From the NCBI RefSeq assembly GCF_016863035.1, contig NZ_BOOC01000033.1, positions 94,553-158,552 of the forward strand: 64,000 nucleotides of DNA, in the 5' to 3' direction. A program made the position numbers and the translations under genes. This document shows positions 24,133 through 34,023 of the stretch, piece by piece (the stretch's first letter is position 1; each line of letters begins with the position of its first letter). This stretch comes from Microbispora corallina. Lineage in GTDB: Bacteria > Actinomycetota > Actinomycetes > Streptosporangiales > Streptosporangiaceae. Under the pieces are notes generated by a model. That model did no database searches. It had not been told where the DNA came from and was given only the letters and a program-made list of their open reading frames with translations.

Positions 24133-27060
24133 CTACAGGGACGCCACCGGGTCCAGGTCGGCCTCGGCGAGCAGGAGCGGCACCCGCGCGGGGTCGCGCA
24201 GCAGCGCGGCCACCGCGAGCCGGTCGCCCCACTGCCCCGCGGCCCACGCGAGGCCGCGCGCCAGCCCCTCGACGCCCGACGCGTGCACCCTGCCCTCGAA
24301 GAACCGCCAGGGCACCGGCCGCCCGTCCACCAGAAGCTCGTCGTGCTCGACATACGTCGCGGGGGCTGCCGGCAGCAGCGACCGGACCTCGGGCGCGACC
24401 GGCCTCTCCGTCCCCGAGGAGGTCACCGCGCCGGTCACGGCCTCGCCCGCGAGCGGCAGGTCGAGCACCTCCGACAACGCCTCGGCCAGGTCGAACGGCG
24501 CCAGCACGAGCGGCCGGTCCTCCACCAGGGCCAGCAGGTCGGGCGCCTCCACCACGACCGCGCCGTCGTCGACGTCCGCCACGGTGACCTGGCCCTTCAG
24601 CACGGCGCGGACGGCCTCGGGCGGGCTCACCCGGCCCGGGTCGACGGCCGCGAGCGCGATCCACAGCGCGCGGAGCTGGGCCCGGTCGACCTCGATCGCG
24701 GGGTCGGCCAGCAGGTCGAGCAGCTCCTCCGGCCCGCCGTGCGCGGCGAGCAGCGCGTCGAGGGACGACCGCACGCCGATCATCGTCAGCGCCTCGTCGT
24801 CCACCACGGCGGGGGCGTCGCCGTACAGGCCGAACAGCAGCGGGTCGCCGGTGGGGAGCCGCAGCGCGGCCGGGCGGCTGCCGCCGAGCACCGGGTGCCG
24901 CGACAGCCACCAGGCGGTGTACGAGGGGACCTCGACCGTCTCGCCCGCGACCAGCAGCCGGAGCGGGCGCAGGGCGGCCCGCAGCGGCGGCCTGGCCAGC
25001 AGCGGGAGCGCGGAGGCCCAGTCGGCGACGTACTCCAGGTCGCGGACGGCCGTGAACTCCCGCGCCACCGGGGGCACGTCGAGCTCAGGCAGCAGGTCGA
25101 GCACGGCCTCCAGCCACTCGTCCTCGAGGTCGAGCTCGTGGTCGCACTCGGCCGGGTCGAGCAGCACGTCCTCGTCGTTGACGACCGCGAACCCGTCGAG
25201 CACGCCGGTGGCCGCCAGCACGTTCGCGCCGTACTTCTCCACGAGGTCGGGCGCGGCGACGCCGAACGGCACCTCGGGGTCGATGAGCCCCGCCAGCGAG
25301 CCGCCGGACAGCAGAAGCTCGCCCGCGGGGTAGAGCTCGCCGTCGGCGCCCCTCAGGGCCAGCTCGGCGAGCCAGGGGGCCTCGCCCGCCGTCAGCCCGG
25401 CCGCCTGCACCAGGGCCAGCACGGCCTGGGCCACCGGCTCGGGGTCGGCGCTGTCGAGCGACTCGGCCACGGCGGCGTGGGTGAGCGGGTCCTCCAGCAC
25501 GGCCCTGGGGGTCGCCTCGGCCGCGCCCAGCCGCAGCAGCAGCGGGTGCACGGCGTCCGGATGGACGATGCGCAGCCCGAGCGGCGCCAGCAGGGCGGGG
25601 TCCAGGGAGCCGGACTCCTGCGACAGCACGAGCGTGCCGCGCGGGCCGCGCACCAGGCGGCCGTCCGCGAGCGGCACCGGGAGGGCCCCGAGGGCCTCCA
25701 GGTCGTCGGCGGGCAGCGCCTCGTAGAGCGACCGCCACCACGACGGGCCCTTGTCCTCCACGGCCTCGCCGGACAGCATGTCGACGACGTCGGCGAGCTC
25801 CACGCGCCGGACGCCCAGCGTGGCGAGGCCCGGGTGGCGGGACGCCCAGCCGGCCGGCAGCAGCCCGGGCACCATGTCGGCGACGAGCGCCAGGAACTCG
25901 GCCGGCCCGGCCACGGCGCGCGCCTCGGCCCCCGGCACGACGTCGCCGGAGACCGTGGGCAGCAGCGGGGTCGGCGGCAGCATCCGGACGATCTCGCCCC
26001 TGATCGCGGCGTCGAGCGGGCCCTTGCCCATCAGGCCGGGCACGAGGTCGAGCAGGGCCGGGGTGGCCGGCAGCTCCCCCATCAGCCGGACGTACGCCTC
26101 GGCGGCGCGCGCGACGAGGAAGTCGGTGAGCGGGCCCGGCGCCACGTGCCGCCGGTCGGTGGTCATGGGGAACGTGGCGATCAGCACCGCGGGCAGGTCG
26201 AGCGGTTCGTCGCTCGGGGTGGGGGCGTGCACCACCCGGGGCACGGCTCCGGCCCCGCCGGCGGCCCAGCGGACCTCCCAGTACGGCCGGGCGCGCTCCT
26301 CGGTCGGCCGGTCGGCGAACAGCTCGGCCACCTGGTCCGGGCCGAACGTGCCCGACTCGGCGACGACGTGCCACCCCTCTGCCGAGATCGCGCGGACCTC
26401 GCCGCCGACCTCGACCTCGACGACCTCCAGGGCGGGCATCGCCAGCGGCAGCGCCGGGCCCGCCTCCTCCAGCATCCGCCGTACGGCCCGCTCGGCCGCG
26501 TCGTCGCGCAGCGGGAGCCGGACGATCGTGTCGAAGCCGTCGGGCACGTGGAGCGCGTCGTCGTCGAACGGCAGGCGCAGGAGCGGGACGTGGCCCTCGC
26601 GGCCCGCCAGCTCGGCGGCCAGCTCCGGACGGGCGGCCACCAGGGCGGCCGTCTCCTCGCGGGACCAGCGCACGCCGCCGGTCTCCCGGGACGCGATCGC
26701 CGGCGCGTCGGAGACCGACACCACGGCGGCGAACCCGACGCCGAACCGGCCTGCCGCGCCCGTCTCGCCCTTCTTGCCCGAGACGCGCAGTGTGCTCAGC
26801 CCCTCCACGCCCGCAGCGTCGAGCGGGGCGCCGGTGTTGGCGGCGAGCAGCACGCCGCCGGCGAGCGTCAGGCGCAGCCGCCCGGGCACGCCGGCGCGCA
26901 GGGCGGCGTCCGCCGCGTTCTGGGCGAGCTCCACGACCAGCCGGTCGCGGTAGCCGCCGAGCGCGAAGTCCTCCTCCGCGTTCGCGTCCTCGCGGAAGCG
27001 GGCGGGCGAGGCCGTCCAGGCCGCGAGGACCGTCTCGCGCAGGCGATCGGTGTCGAACAT
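24133..27060 (-). CDS. Large sacsin/Hsp90-like GHKL ATPase-domain protein
   Basis: 975 residues. An N-terminal GHKL ATPase of the sacsin/Hsp90 kind: N box LVVELAQNAADAALRAG (about residue 45), G1 LLAANTGAPLD, G2 TGAAGRFGVGFAAVVSV. The remaining 750 residues show no recognised domain; they are acidic, Leu/Ala-rich, and contain repeated LPLADGRLVRG-like and LDLLAD-like segments. Actinomycete genomes carry this gene beside DUF3027 as here (14-base gap). ATP-dependent chaperone-like activity is inferred from the fold; no client is known. Start ATG 27060; the longer frame upstream runs through the DUF3027 gene. Confidence 0.8.
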   Translation of the reverse strand: MFDTDRLRETVLAAWTASPARFREDANAEEDFALGGYRDRLVVELAQNAADAALRAGVPGRLRLTLAGGVLLAANTGAPLDAAGVEGLSTLRVSGKKGETGAAGRFGVGFAAVVSVSDAPAIASRETGGVRWSREETAALVAARPELAAELAGREGHVPLLRLPFDDDALHVPDGFDTIVRLPLRDDAAERAVRRMLEEAGPALPLAMPALEVVEVEVGGEVRAISAEGWHVVAESGTFGPDQVAELFADRPTEERARPYWEVRWAAGGAGAVPRVVHAPTPSDEPLDLPAVLIATFPMTTDRRHVAPGPLTDFLVARAAEAYVRLMGELPATPALLDLVPGLMGKGPLDAAIRGEIVRMLPPTPLLPTVSGDVVPGAEARAVAGPAEFLALVADMVPGLLPAGWASRHPGLATLGVRRVELADVVDMLSGEAVEDKGPSWWRSLYEALPADDLEALGALPVPLADGRLVRGPRGTLVLSQESGSLDPALLAPLGLRIVHPDAVHPLLLRLGAAEATPRAVLEDPLTHAAVAESLDSADPEPVAQAVLALVQAAGLTAGEAPWLAELALRGADGELYPAGELLLSGGSLAGLIDPEVPFGVAAPDLVEKYGANVLAATGVLDGFAVVNDEDVLLDPAECDHELDLEDEWLEAVLDLLPELDVPPVAREFTAVRDLEYVADWASALPLLARPPLRAALRPLRLLVAGETVEVPSYTAWWLSRHPVLGGSRPAALRLPTGDPLLFGLYGDAPAVVDDEALTMIGVRSSLDALLAAHGGPEELLDLLADPAIEVDRAQLRALWIALAAVDPGRVSPPEAVRAVLKGQVTVADVDDGAVVVEAPDLLALVEDRPLVLAPFDLAEALSEVLDLPLAGEAVTGAVTSSGTERPVAPEVRSLLPAAPATYVEHDELLVDGRPVPWRFFEGRVHASGVEGLARGLAWAAGQWGDRLAVAALLRDPARVPLLLAEADLDPVASL

Positions 27061-27074
27061 CGACCTCGTCTCCG

Positions 27075-27872
27075 TCAGGACTGGCCGAGCGGCTCGGACC
27101 CGGCCTCGTCGGCCGAGCCGGTCTCGATCAGGTCGTAGCCCAGGTCGTCGAGGATCGGCGGAGGGGCGTCCACGACCATCGAGGGGACCGTGGTCGCCTC
27201 GGAGTGGGCGCCGCAGCCGTGGTCGGCGGCGACGACCCTGCCGTCGTCCGGGGCGTACTCGTTGGTGCAGACCCCGAAGCCGAGGCCGAGCGCGCCCGCG
27301 AGCGGCCAGTAGAAGCCGCAGGTGGAGCACTGCGCCGGCGCGGCGTTCGCGATCGGGGTGTGCGGGCCGGAGTCGCCGGAGTGCCAGCGGCGCACGGCGA
27401 GGTCGCGGCCGAAGGCCGACAGCACGCGGGCCCGGCCGAGCCCGAGCTCGACGACCATCTGGCGGTCGACCTCCTCGTCCGTCGCGGCGTATCCGGGGAC
27501 GAGCCGGTCGTCGTCGGCCTCCGCGGGCAGCAGGTCGCCCACTCCGAGGTCGCCGGGCCGAAGCCGCTCGTTCCAGGGCACCCAGCGGGGGGCGAGCAGC
27601 GCGCCGGAGCCCGGCAGCAGCACCGTCTCGCTCACCGTGACGTTGCGGGCGCGGGAGGCGCGGGTGACCGTGACGGCCCAGCGCCAGCCCCGGTACGCCC
27701 GGTCCAGGCACTCGAAGTAGTGGGTCACGACCCGGTCGCCCTCGTTGTCGAAGCCGAGGTGCTCCCCCACCTCGCCGGGGCGAGCGATCTCCTCGGCGGC
27801 CTGTCGGGCCAGGTCGACCGCCGCCGCACAGGCCGGGTCGACTGGAGTGCTACGGATTCGGGTACGACTCAC
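27075..27872 (-). CDS. DUF3027 family protein
   Basis: 265 residues. Conserved stretches include THYFECLDRAYRGWRWAVTV, WVPWNERLRPGDLGVGDLLP and a C-terminal putative zinc-binding part with QCSTCGFYWPLAG, CTNEYAPDDGRVV and DHGCGAHSE. This is the actinobacterial DUF3027 family, function unknown. It is the first gene of an operon with the sacsin-like ATPase, which suggests a shared task. Confidence 0.85.
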   Translation of the reverse strand: MSRTRIRSTPVDPACAAAVDLARQAAEEIARPGEVGEHLGFDNEGDRVVTHYFECLDRAYRGWRWAVTVTRASRARNVTVSETVLLPGSGALLAPRWVPWNERLRPGDLGVGDLLPAEADDDRLVPGYAATDEEVDRQMVVELGLGRARVLSAFGRDLAVRRWHSGDSGPHTPIANAAPAQCSTCGFYWPLAGALGLGFGVCTNEYAPDDGRVVAADHGCGAHSEATTVPSMVVDAPPPILDDLGYDLIETGSADEAGSEPLGQS

Positions 27873-27945
27873 ACTCCATTTTCACCCACGCCGCGAGCGG
27901 ACCGCACCGGCTCGATGGGGAATGCTGGAAGGACTGTCGGCTCCT

Positions 27946-29241
27946 ATGGCGAATATTTGGACGAGCGTTATCCATGCCGTGGCGGCGCCCGGTCGGGCGA
28001 CCCGCCGTCTGACGCACGCGCATGGAGCGGGTCGCACCGGGCTCGGCCGGCTGATCGAGCTGACGGCCGCCCACTCGGCCGGTGACGCGCTCATCACGGT
28101 CGCGCTCGCCGGGGCGCTGCTGTTCCGCCTCCCGGTGGGCCAGGCGCGCGGCCAGGTGGCCCTCTACCTGTTGATCACCATGGTGCCGTTCGCCGTGGTG
28201 GCGCCGTTCGTGGGGCCGGTCCTCGACCGCCTGCGCTCCGGCCGCCGCTACATCATGGCCGGAACGCTGCTGGCCCGGGGGCTGCTGTGCTGGGGGATGG
28301 CCGGGGCGGTGCACTCCTCGGACGCCGTCACGCTGTTCCCGTCCGCCCTGGCCGTGCTCGTGCTGTCGAAGGCCTACAACGTCTCCCGCGCGGCGATCAT
28401 GCCGAGCGTGCTGCCGGCCGACATCCCGCTGGTCACGGCCAACTCCCGGGTCGCACTGTTCGCCCTGGTCGCCGCCGGGGCCGGGGCGGGCGCCGGCTCC
28501 GGGCTCACCGCCCTGATCGGTCCCGACTGGGTGCTGCGCCTCACCATGCCGCTGTTCCTCCTCGCCGGGGTCTTCGCCGTACGGCTGCCGCGGCACGTGG
28601 ACGCGCCCGACCTGGAGGCCGCGGACGAGGGCGAGGAGCCGGCGTCCCGGTGGCGCACCATGGTCACGATGGGCCGGGTGGTGACCGAGGCGATGACCGC
28701 GAACGCCGCCGTACGCGTGCAGAGCGGCTTCCTCGTGTTCTTCCTGCTGTTCCTCGTGCAGGACGGCCACCTGCGGGGCATGGACCAGAAGGTGTCGCTG
28801 GGGCTGCTGGCGGTCGCGGCCGGCGTGGGCGGTCTCGGGGGCGCCGCCGTCGGCTCGTGGACCCGCTCGCGCTCGCCCCACCTGACGGTCCTGGCGACGC
28901 TCGCCGTGGCGACGGTGACCACGATCGCCGCCGCGTTCCTGTTCGACATCTGGACGGCCGCGGTCGTGTCCCTCGTCGGCGCGTTCGCCCAGGGGCTCGG
29001 CAAGCTCGCGCTCGACGCGATCGTGCAGCGCGAGATCGGCGAGGAGGTCCGCTCGTCCACGTTCGGGGTCGTGGAGACCCTCCTGCAGATCGCCTGGGTG
29101 CTCGGCGGCCTGCTCGGCCTCGTCATGTCCCTGTACGTCGGCGGCCCGGCCGCCTTCGCCGTGGTGTCGGCCGGGCTCGCGGTCTCCTTCGGCTGGCTGC
29201 TCGCCCTGCGCCGCCGCCGGCTGGAGGCGGCGCCCTCCTGA
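27946..29241 (+). CDS. MFS-fold membrane protein
   Basis: 431 residues with about ten to twelve membrane helices. Starts MANIWTSVIHAVAAP, then GDALITVALAGALLF, LYLLITMVPFAVVAPFVGPVLDR with the MFS loop RLRSGRRYIM, and KAYNVSRAAIMPSVLPAD. A cytoplasmic acidic loop (LEAADEGEEPAS) separates the halves. Start 27946 gives the conserved MANIW beginning; ATG 27922 is possible. It is divergent from DUF3027. Substrate unknown. Confidence 0.8.
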   Translation: MANIWTSVIHAVAAPGRATRRLTHAHGAGRTGLGRLIELTAAHSAGDALITVALAGALLFRLPVGQARGQVALYLLITMVPFAVVAPFVGPVLDRLRSGRRYIMAGTLLARGLLCWGMAGAVHSSDAVTLFPSALAVLVLSKAYNVSRAAIMPSVLPADIPLVTANSRVALFALVAAGAGAGAGSGLTALIGPDWVLRLTMPLFLLAGVFAVRLPRHVDAPDLEAADEGEEPASRWRTMVTMGRVVTEAMTANAAVRVQSGFLVFFLLFLVQDGHLRGMDQKVSLGLLAVAAGVGGLGGAAVGSWTRSRSPHLTVLATLAVATVTTIAAAFLFDIWTAAVVSLVGAFAQGLGKLALDAIVQREIGEEVRSSTFGVVETLLQIAWVLGGLLGLVMSLYVGGPAAFAVVSAGLAVSFGWLLALRRRRLEAAPS

Positions 29242-29244
29242 GGG

Positions 29245-29259
29245 CGTCCCGCCGGGACG
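29245..29259. terminator. Short hairpin between convergent genes
   Basis: CGTCCC-GCC-GGGACG, four bases after the MFS stop and nine before the cold-shock gene stop on the other strand. It may serve both; no T tract. Confidence 0.4.
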
Positions 29260-29267
29260 GGGCGGCG

Positions 29268-29666
29268 TCAGCCGTCGAGGTCGTCGGCGACGGCCCGGAG
29301 CACGGTGGCGATCTTCTTGGCGTGCGCCACGTCCGGGTGCTTGCCCTTCTGGTACGAGTTGGAGATGTCGTCCAGCAGCTTGATCAGATCCTCGACGATG
29401 ACGACCATCTCGTCCGGCTTCTTCCGCTTGGCCTTGGGCCTGGCCGCCTTGGCCAGTGTGGGCGGCTGCTCAAGGACCCGGACCGACAGGGCCTGCTGAC
29501 CGCGGCGTCCCTCGGCCACACCGAACTCGACCTTCTGCCCGGGCTTGAGCCCCTCCACGCCCTTCGGCAGCGCCGAGGAATGCACGAAGACCTCACCGCC
29601 GTCGTCGCGGGTGAGGAAGCCGAAACCCTTGTCGGCGTCGTACCACTTGACCTTGCCACTCGGCAC
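29268..29666 (-). CDS. Cold-shock-domain protein with C-terminal extension
   Basis: 132 residues. The first 65 are a cold-shock domain with RNP-1-like KGFGFLTRDDG and RNP-2-like EVFVHSSAL. A basic linker KAARPKAKRKK and a helical tail (VVIVEDLIKLLDDISNSY and DVAHAKKIATVLRAVADDLDG) follow, double the size of ordinary CspA proteins. GTG start with GAGGT about eight bases upstream; the long upstream frame is a shadow of the helicase-domain gene. Nucleic-acid binding is expected; the tail may mediate oligomerisation. Confidence 0.85.
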   Translation of the reverse strand: MPSGKVKWYDADKGFGFLTRDDGGEVFVHSSALPKGVEGLKPGQKVEFGVAEGRRGQQALSVRVLEQPPTLAKAARPKAKRKKPDEMVVIVEDLIKLLDDISNSYQKGKHPDVAHAKKIATVLRAVADDLDG

Positions 29667-29841
29667 AGGGGTGACCTCGTTCAGACTGTCGTGAAGGTGA
29701 TGGATGTAGGTTATGCCCACAGAGGGGCCTCGTGGACCCATCCGTAGGGAGTAAGCCCCTTCGCATACGGCGATCCACTCGCCCGCCCGCCGTCGACATC
29801 TCCGCCGCGCTCCGGGTGGCCGGGGCGAACCGGGCCATACG

Positions 29842-32259
29842 ATGGAAACGATGATGGGCACGGAGTTCAGCGAGTGGCTGCGCGGCCGCTCTGACGAGCG
29901 ACTGCGGGCGCTCGTGGCGGCGCGGCCCGAGCTCGTCACTCCCGTCCCCGCCCACATCGAGGGGCTCGCGGCCCGCGCGGGCAGCCCGTCGGCCGTCGGC
30001 CGCGCACTCGACCGGCTTGACCGGTTCACCCTGGCCGTGCTGGAGACGCTGGCGCTGCAGCCGGGCCCGGCCACTCGCGAGGCGCTGCGGTCGCCGCTGG
30101 CCCGGGCCTGCGCGGGCGCCCCCGGCGCGGAGGCGCTCGACGCCGCCCTCGACGAGGCCCTCGACCGGCTCCGCACCCGCGCCCTCGTGTACGACCACCC
30201 GGACGAGCGCGGCGACGACGCCCTGCTGCCCGCGCCCGGGGTGGCGGAGGCCCTCGAACCCCCTGCCGCGCTCGGGCCCCCGGCCACCGAGGTGTTCCGC
30301 CACCACCCACCCGAGCACCTGGAGACGATCCTCGCCGACGTCCACGCCGACGGCTCCGGCCCGGCCGGCGGCCGCGCTCCCCGCGAGCGGCTGGCCGCGC
30401 TGCTGGCCGACCACGACGCGGTGGGCCGCCTGGTCGGCGAGGTGTCGCCGCAGGCGCGGGCGGCGCTGGAGGAGCTGGCCTGGGGGCCGCCGAGCGGCCG
30501 CCTGCCGAACGCCCGCAGGGAGGTCGCCGCCGCGGCCGCCCAGTCGCCGGTCGAGCAGCTGCTCGCCCGGGCGCTGCTGGGCGCCACCGGCGAGGAGACG
30601 GTCGCCCTTCCCCGCGAGGTCGGCCTGTTCCTGCGCGGCGGCCGCGTCCACCGCGACCTGTCCCCCCGCCCGCCCGATCTCGAGGGCCCCGTCCGCGACC
30701 AGGACCGCGCCGACCGCACGGCGGCCGGGCAGGCGTTCGCGTTCGCCCGCACCGTCGAGGAGCTGTGCGAGCTGTGGAGCGTCGACCCGCCGGGCGTGCT
30801 GCGCGCCGGCGGCCTCGCCGTACGGGACCTCAAGCGGACGGCGCAACTGCTCGACCTGCCCGAGTGGGCGGCGGGGCTGGTCGCCGAGGTGTGCCTGGCG
30901 GCCGGGCTGGTCGCGGCGGGCGACGGGGAGTGGCTGCCGACCGGCGGGTACGACGGCTGGCGGGTCAAGGCCACCGAGGACCGCTGGGCCCTGCTCGCCT
31001 CCGCCTGGGCCGGGATGGACCGCGTGCCCGGCCTGATCGGGGGGCGCGACGAGCGCGACCGCCCGCTGAACGCCCTCCACCCCGACCTCCGCAGGCCGGG
31101 CGCCGCCCAGGTCAGGACCAGGACGATGGCCGTGCTCGCCGCGGCGGGCCCCGGGGTGGCGCCGACGCCGGAGTCCGTGCTGGCCCGGCTCGCCTGGGAG
31201 CAGCCCCGGCGGCGGGCCGCGATGCGCGACCGGCTCGCCGAGTTCGCACTGCGGGAGGCCGAGCACATCGGCGTCACCGGTCTCGGTGTGCTCGCCGGCC
31301 ACGGCAGGGCCGTGATCGGCGCCGGAACCGCCGCCGACGCCTCCGGTGTCGCCGCCGCGCTGCTGGCGCCGCTGCTGCCCGAGCCCGTCGACCACGTGCT
31401 GCTCCAGGCCGACCTCACGGCCGTCGCGCCGGGCCCGCTCACCGGCGACCTCGGACGCTGGCTGGCCCTCGCCGCCGACGTCGAGTCGAAGGGCGGGGCG
31501 ACCGTCTACCGGTTCGGCGAGCAGTCGATCCGGCGTGCGCTCGACGCCGGGCAGTCGGCCGACGAGGTGCTCGCCATGCTGGAGAAGCACTCGGCCACCC
31601 CGGTCCCCCAGCCGCTGAGCTACCTGGTGACCGACGTGGCCCGCCGGCACGGCCGCATCCGCGTCGGCACGGCCTCGGCGTACGTGCGCTGCGACGACCC
31701 GGCGCTGCTCGACGAGGTGCTCGCGGACAAGCGGGCCGGGCTGCTGCGGCTGCGGCGGCTCGCGCCCACCGTGCTGGCGTCGAAGACGTCCCGCGCGGCC
31801 CTGGTCGACTCGCTGCGCGCGATGGGCTACGCCCCGGTCGCCGAGTCGCTGGAGGGGGACGTCGTCGTCGCGCGGGCCGACGCCCGGCGCACCGAGGGCC
31901 AGATCCTCCCCCGGGCGCACAATGTGAGCGGTCCCGACCCGGAGGTCGTGGCCGCCGCCGTACGGGCGATCAGGGCGGGCGACGAGGCCCACCGGACCCG
32001 CCGCCGGCCGTCGGACGCTCCGGGCGGGCAGGTCCCCCGCTCCCCGGCGACCGCCACCATCCAGGCCCTGCAGGAGGCGATCCGCGAGGGGGCGCGGGTC
32101 TGGATCGGCTATCTCGACTCCCAGGGCCACGCCACCAGCCGCATCCTCGAACCGGCCAGGATGGAGGGCGGCTACCTGACGGCGTACGACGAGACCCGGG
32201 CCACCGTCCACCGCTTCGCGCTGCACCGCATCACGGGCGTCGCGCAGTACACCGGCTGA
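29842..32259 (+). CDS. Helicase C-terminal-domain (Helicase_C_3) protein with WYL-like end
   Basis: 805 residues. The first 550 are helical repeats; then comes the helicase XPB/Ssl2-like C-terminal domain (about residues 490-660: DHVLLQADLTAVAPGPLTGDL, FGEQSIRRALDAGQSADEVL, YLVTDVARRHGRIRVG). The last 70 residues are WYL-like (REGARVWIGYLDS, ILEPARMEGGYLTAYD). No Walker A or DEAD motif is present, so it is not a helicase itself. It precedes the XPB helicase gene, as in many actinobacteria, suggesting a joint DNA-repair role. Start ATG 29842; ATG 29851 may be the real start of a leaderless mRNA (TACGAT at 29838). Confidence 0.85.
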   Translation: METMMGTEFSEWLRGRSDERLRALVAARPELVTPVPAHIEGLAARAGSPSAVGRALDRLDRFTLAVLETLALQPGPATREALRSPLARACAGAPGAEALDAALDEALDRLRTRALVYDHPDERGDDALLPAPGVAEALEPPAALGPPATEVFRHHPPEHLETILADVHADGSGPAGGRAPRERLAALLADHDAVGRLVGEVSPQARAALEELAWGPPSGRLPNARREVAAAAAQSPVEQLLARALLGATGEETVALPREVGLFLRGGRVHRDLSPRPPDLEGPVRDQDRADRTAAGQAFAFARTVEELCELWSVDPPGVLRAGGLAVRDLKRTAQLLDLPEWAAGLVAEVCLAAGLVAAGDGEWLPTGGYDGWRVKATEDRWALLASAWAGMDRVPGLIGGRDERDRPLNALHPDLRRPGAAQVRTRTMAVLAAAGPGVAPTPESVLARLAWEQPRRRAAMRDRLAEFALREAEHIGVTGLGVLAGHGRAVIGAGTAADASGVAAALLAPLLPEPVDHVLLQADLTAVAPGPLTGDLGRWLALAADVESKGGATVYRFGEQSIRRALDAGQSADEVLAMLEKHSATPVPQPLSYLVTDVARRHGRIRVGTASAYVRCDDPALLDEVLADKRAGLLRLRRLAPTVLASKTSRAALVDSLRAMGYAPVAESLEGDVVVARADARRTEGQILPRAHNVSGPDPEVVAAAVRAIRAGDEAHRTRRRPSDAPGGQVPRSPATATIQALQEAIREGARVWIGYLDSQGHATSRILEPARMEGGYLTAYDETRATVHRFALHRITGVAQYTG

Positions 32260-32335
32260 CCCGGCTCGGTGAAACGGGGACTGATTCGGCTCGATCTCTT
32301 GTTTGATTAGCGATAGCCGTACGAGGGAGTGGGCA

Positions 32336-33991
32336 TTGAATGACGGGCCGCTGATCGTTCAGTCGGACAAGACGCTGCTGCTGGAGGTCGACCACGAGAA
32401 GGCCGACGCGTGCCGCAAGGCCATCGCGCCCTTCGCCGAGCTCGAGCGCGCCCCCGAGCACGTCCACACCTACCGGGTCACCCCGCTCGCGCTGTGGAAC
32501 GCCCGCGCGGCCGGGCACGACGCCGAGCAGGTCATCGACGCGCTGATCGGCCACAGCCGCTATCCGGTGCCGCACGCGCTGCTGGTGGACATCGCCGAGA
32601 CGATGTCCCGCTACGGGCGGCTGCGGCTGGAGAAGCACCCGATCCAGGGGCTGATCCTCACCACCACCGACCGCGCGGTGCTGGAGGAGGTGCTGCGCTC
32701 CAAGAAGGTGCAGCCGCTGCTCGGCGAGCGCATCTCCGACGACGCCGTCGCCGTCCACCCCTCCGAGCGCGGCAACATCAAGCAGACCCTGCTCAAGCTG
32801 GGCTGGCCCGCCGAGGACCTCGCGGGCTACGTCGACGGCGAGCACCACCCGATCGAGCTGCGCGAGGACGGCTGGGCCCTGCGGCCGTACCAGAAGGACG
32901 CGGCCGACGCGTTCTGGCACGGCGGGTCGGGCGTCGTCGTGCTGCCCTGTGGGGCGGGCAAGACGATCGTCGGGGCGGCGGCCATGGCGCACGCCCAGGC
33001 CACCACGCTCATCCTGGTGACCAACACGGTCTCGGCCCACCAGTGGAAGCAGGAGCTGCTCCGCCGCACGTCCCTGACCGAGGACGAGATCGGCGAGTAC
33101 ACGGGCACCAAGAAGGAGATCCGGCCGGTCACCATCGCCACCTACCAGGTGATGACGACCCGGCGGCAGGGCGTCTACCGCCACCTGGAGCTGTTCGACG
33201 CCCGCGACTGGGGGCTCGTCGTCTACGACGAGGTCCACCTGCTGCCCGCGCCGATCTTCCGCATGACGGCCGACCTGCAGGCGCGCCGCCGCGTCGGCCT
33301 CACCGCGACGCTGGTCCGCGAGGACGGCCGCGAGGGCGACGTGTTCTCCCTCATCGGCCCCAAGCGGTACGACGCGCCGTGGAAGGAGATGGAGAACCAG
33401 GGCTGGATCGCCCCCGCCGACTGCGTGGAGGTCCGGGTCACGCTCAGCGAGGACGAGCGGCTCGCCTACGCCATGGCCGAGCCCGACGAGCGCTACCGGT
33501 TCTGCTCCACCACGCCGTCGAAGGTCCGCGTCGCCGAGGCACTCGTACGGCGGCACGCCGGCGAGCAGGTGCTGGTCATCGGCCAGTACATCGACCAGCT
33601 CGACGAGATCGGCGAGCACCTGGACGCGCCGGTGATCAAGGGCGAGACCCGGGTGCGCGAGCGGGAACGGCTGTTCCAGGCGTTCCGCGACCGGGAGATC
33701 CAGGTCCTCGTGGTGTCGAAGGTGGCCAACTTCTCCATCGACCTCCCCGAGGCCGCCGTGGCCATCCAGGTGTCGGGCACCTTCGGGTCACGGCAGGAGG
33801 AGGCGCAGCGGCTCGGCCGCGTGCTGCGGCCGAAGGCCGACGGCGGCGGCGCGCGGTTCTACTCCCTGGTCAGCCGCGACACGGTCGACCAGGAGTTCGC
33901 CGCGCACCGGCAGCGGTTCCTGGCGGAGCAGGGGTACGCCTACCACATCATCGACGCCGACGACGTCGGCGAGGAGAACCCGGCGAGATGA
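32336..33991 (+). CDS. XPB-type DNA repair helicase
   Basis: 551 residues of the bacterial/archaeal XPB family: N-terminal NDGPLIVQSDKTLLLEVDH and damage-recognition-like domain, Walker A LPCGAGKTIVGAA, DEVH box YDEVHLLPA, motif III LTATLVREDG, motif V/VI SGTFGSRQEEAQRLGRVLRP. A 3'-5' helicase probably acting in repair. TTG 32336 is chosen because GAGGGAG lies six bases upstream and the conserved N-terminus begins there; the frame opens at 32303 without conserved residues. It follows the Helicase_C_3 gene by 76 bases. Confidence 0.92.
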   Translation: MNDGPLIVQSDKTLLLEVDHEKADACRKAIAPFAELERAPEHVHTYRVTPLALWNARAAGHDAEQVIDALIGHSRYPVPHALLVDIAETMSRYGRLRLEKHPIQGLILTTTDRAVLEEVLRSKKVQPLLGERISDDAVAVHPSERGNIKQTLLKLGWPAEDLAGYVDGEHHPIELREDGWALRPYQKDAADAFWHGGSGVVVLPCGAGKTIVGAAAMAHAQATTLILVTNTVSAHQWKQELLRRTSLTEDEIGEYTGTKKEIRPVTIATYQVMTTRRQGVYRHLELFDARDWGLVVYDEVHLLPAPIFRMTADLQARRRVGLTATLVREDGREGDVFSLIGPKRYDAPWKEMENQGWIAPADCVEVRVTLSEDERLAYAMAEPDERYRFCSTTPSKVRVAEALVRRHAGEQVLVIGQYIDQLDEIGEHLDAPVIKGETRVRERERLFQAFRDREIQVLVVSKVANFSIDLPEAAVAIQVSGTFGSRQEEAQRLGRVLRPKADGGGARFYSLVSRDTVDQEFAAHRQRFLAEQGYAYHIIDADDVGEENPAR

Positions 33992-34023
33992 GCCTCGCCG
34001 GGCGGTCCTGTACAGGTCCTGGC

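Noticed and set aside
24283..27138. 951-residue plus-strand frame
   Set aside because: Shadow of the sacsin-like gene; GHKL motifs are all on the minus strand.
29593..32226. 877-residue minus-strand frame extending the cold-shock gene region
   Set aside because: Antisense of the Helicase_C_3 gene; the cold-shock domain frame is shorter and in another phase.
32303..32335. N-terminal extension of the XPB helicase from a TTG at 32303
   Set aside because: The conserved protein begins at NDGPLIVQ and the ribosome site matches TTG 32336.
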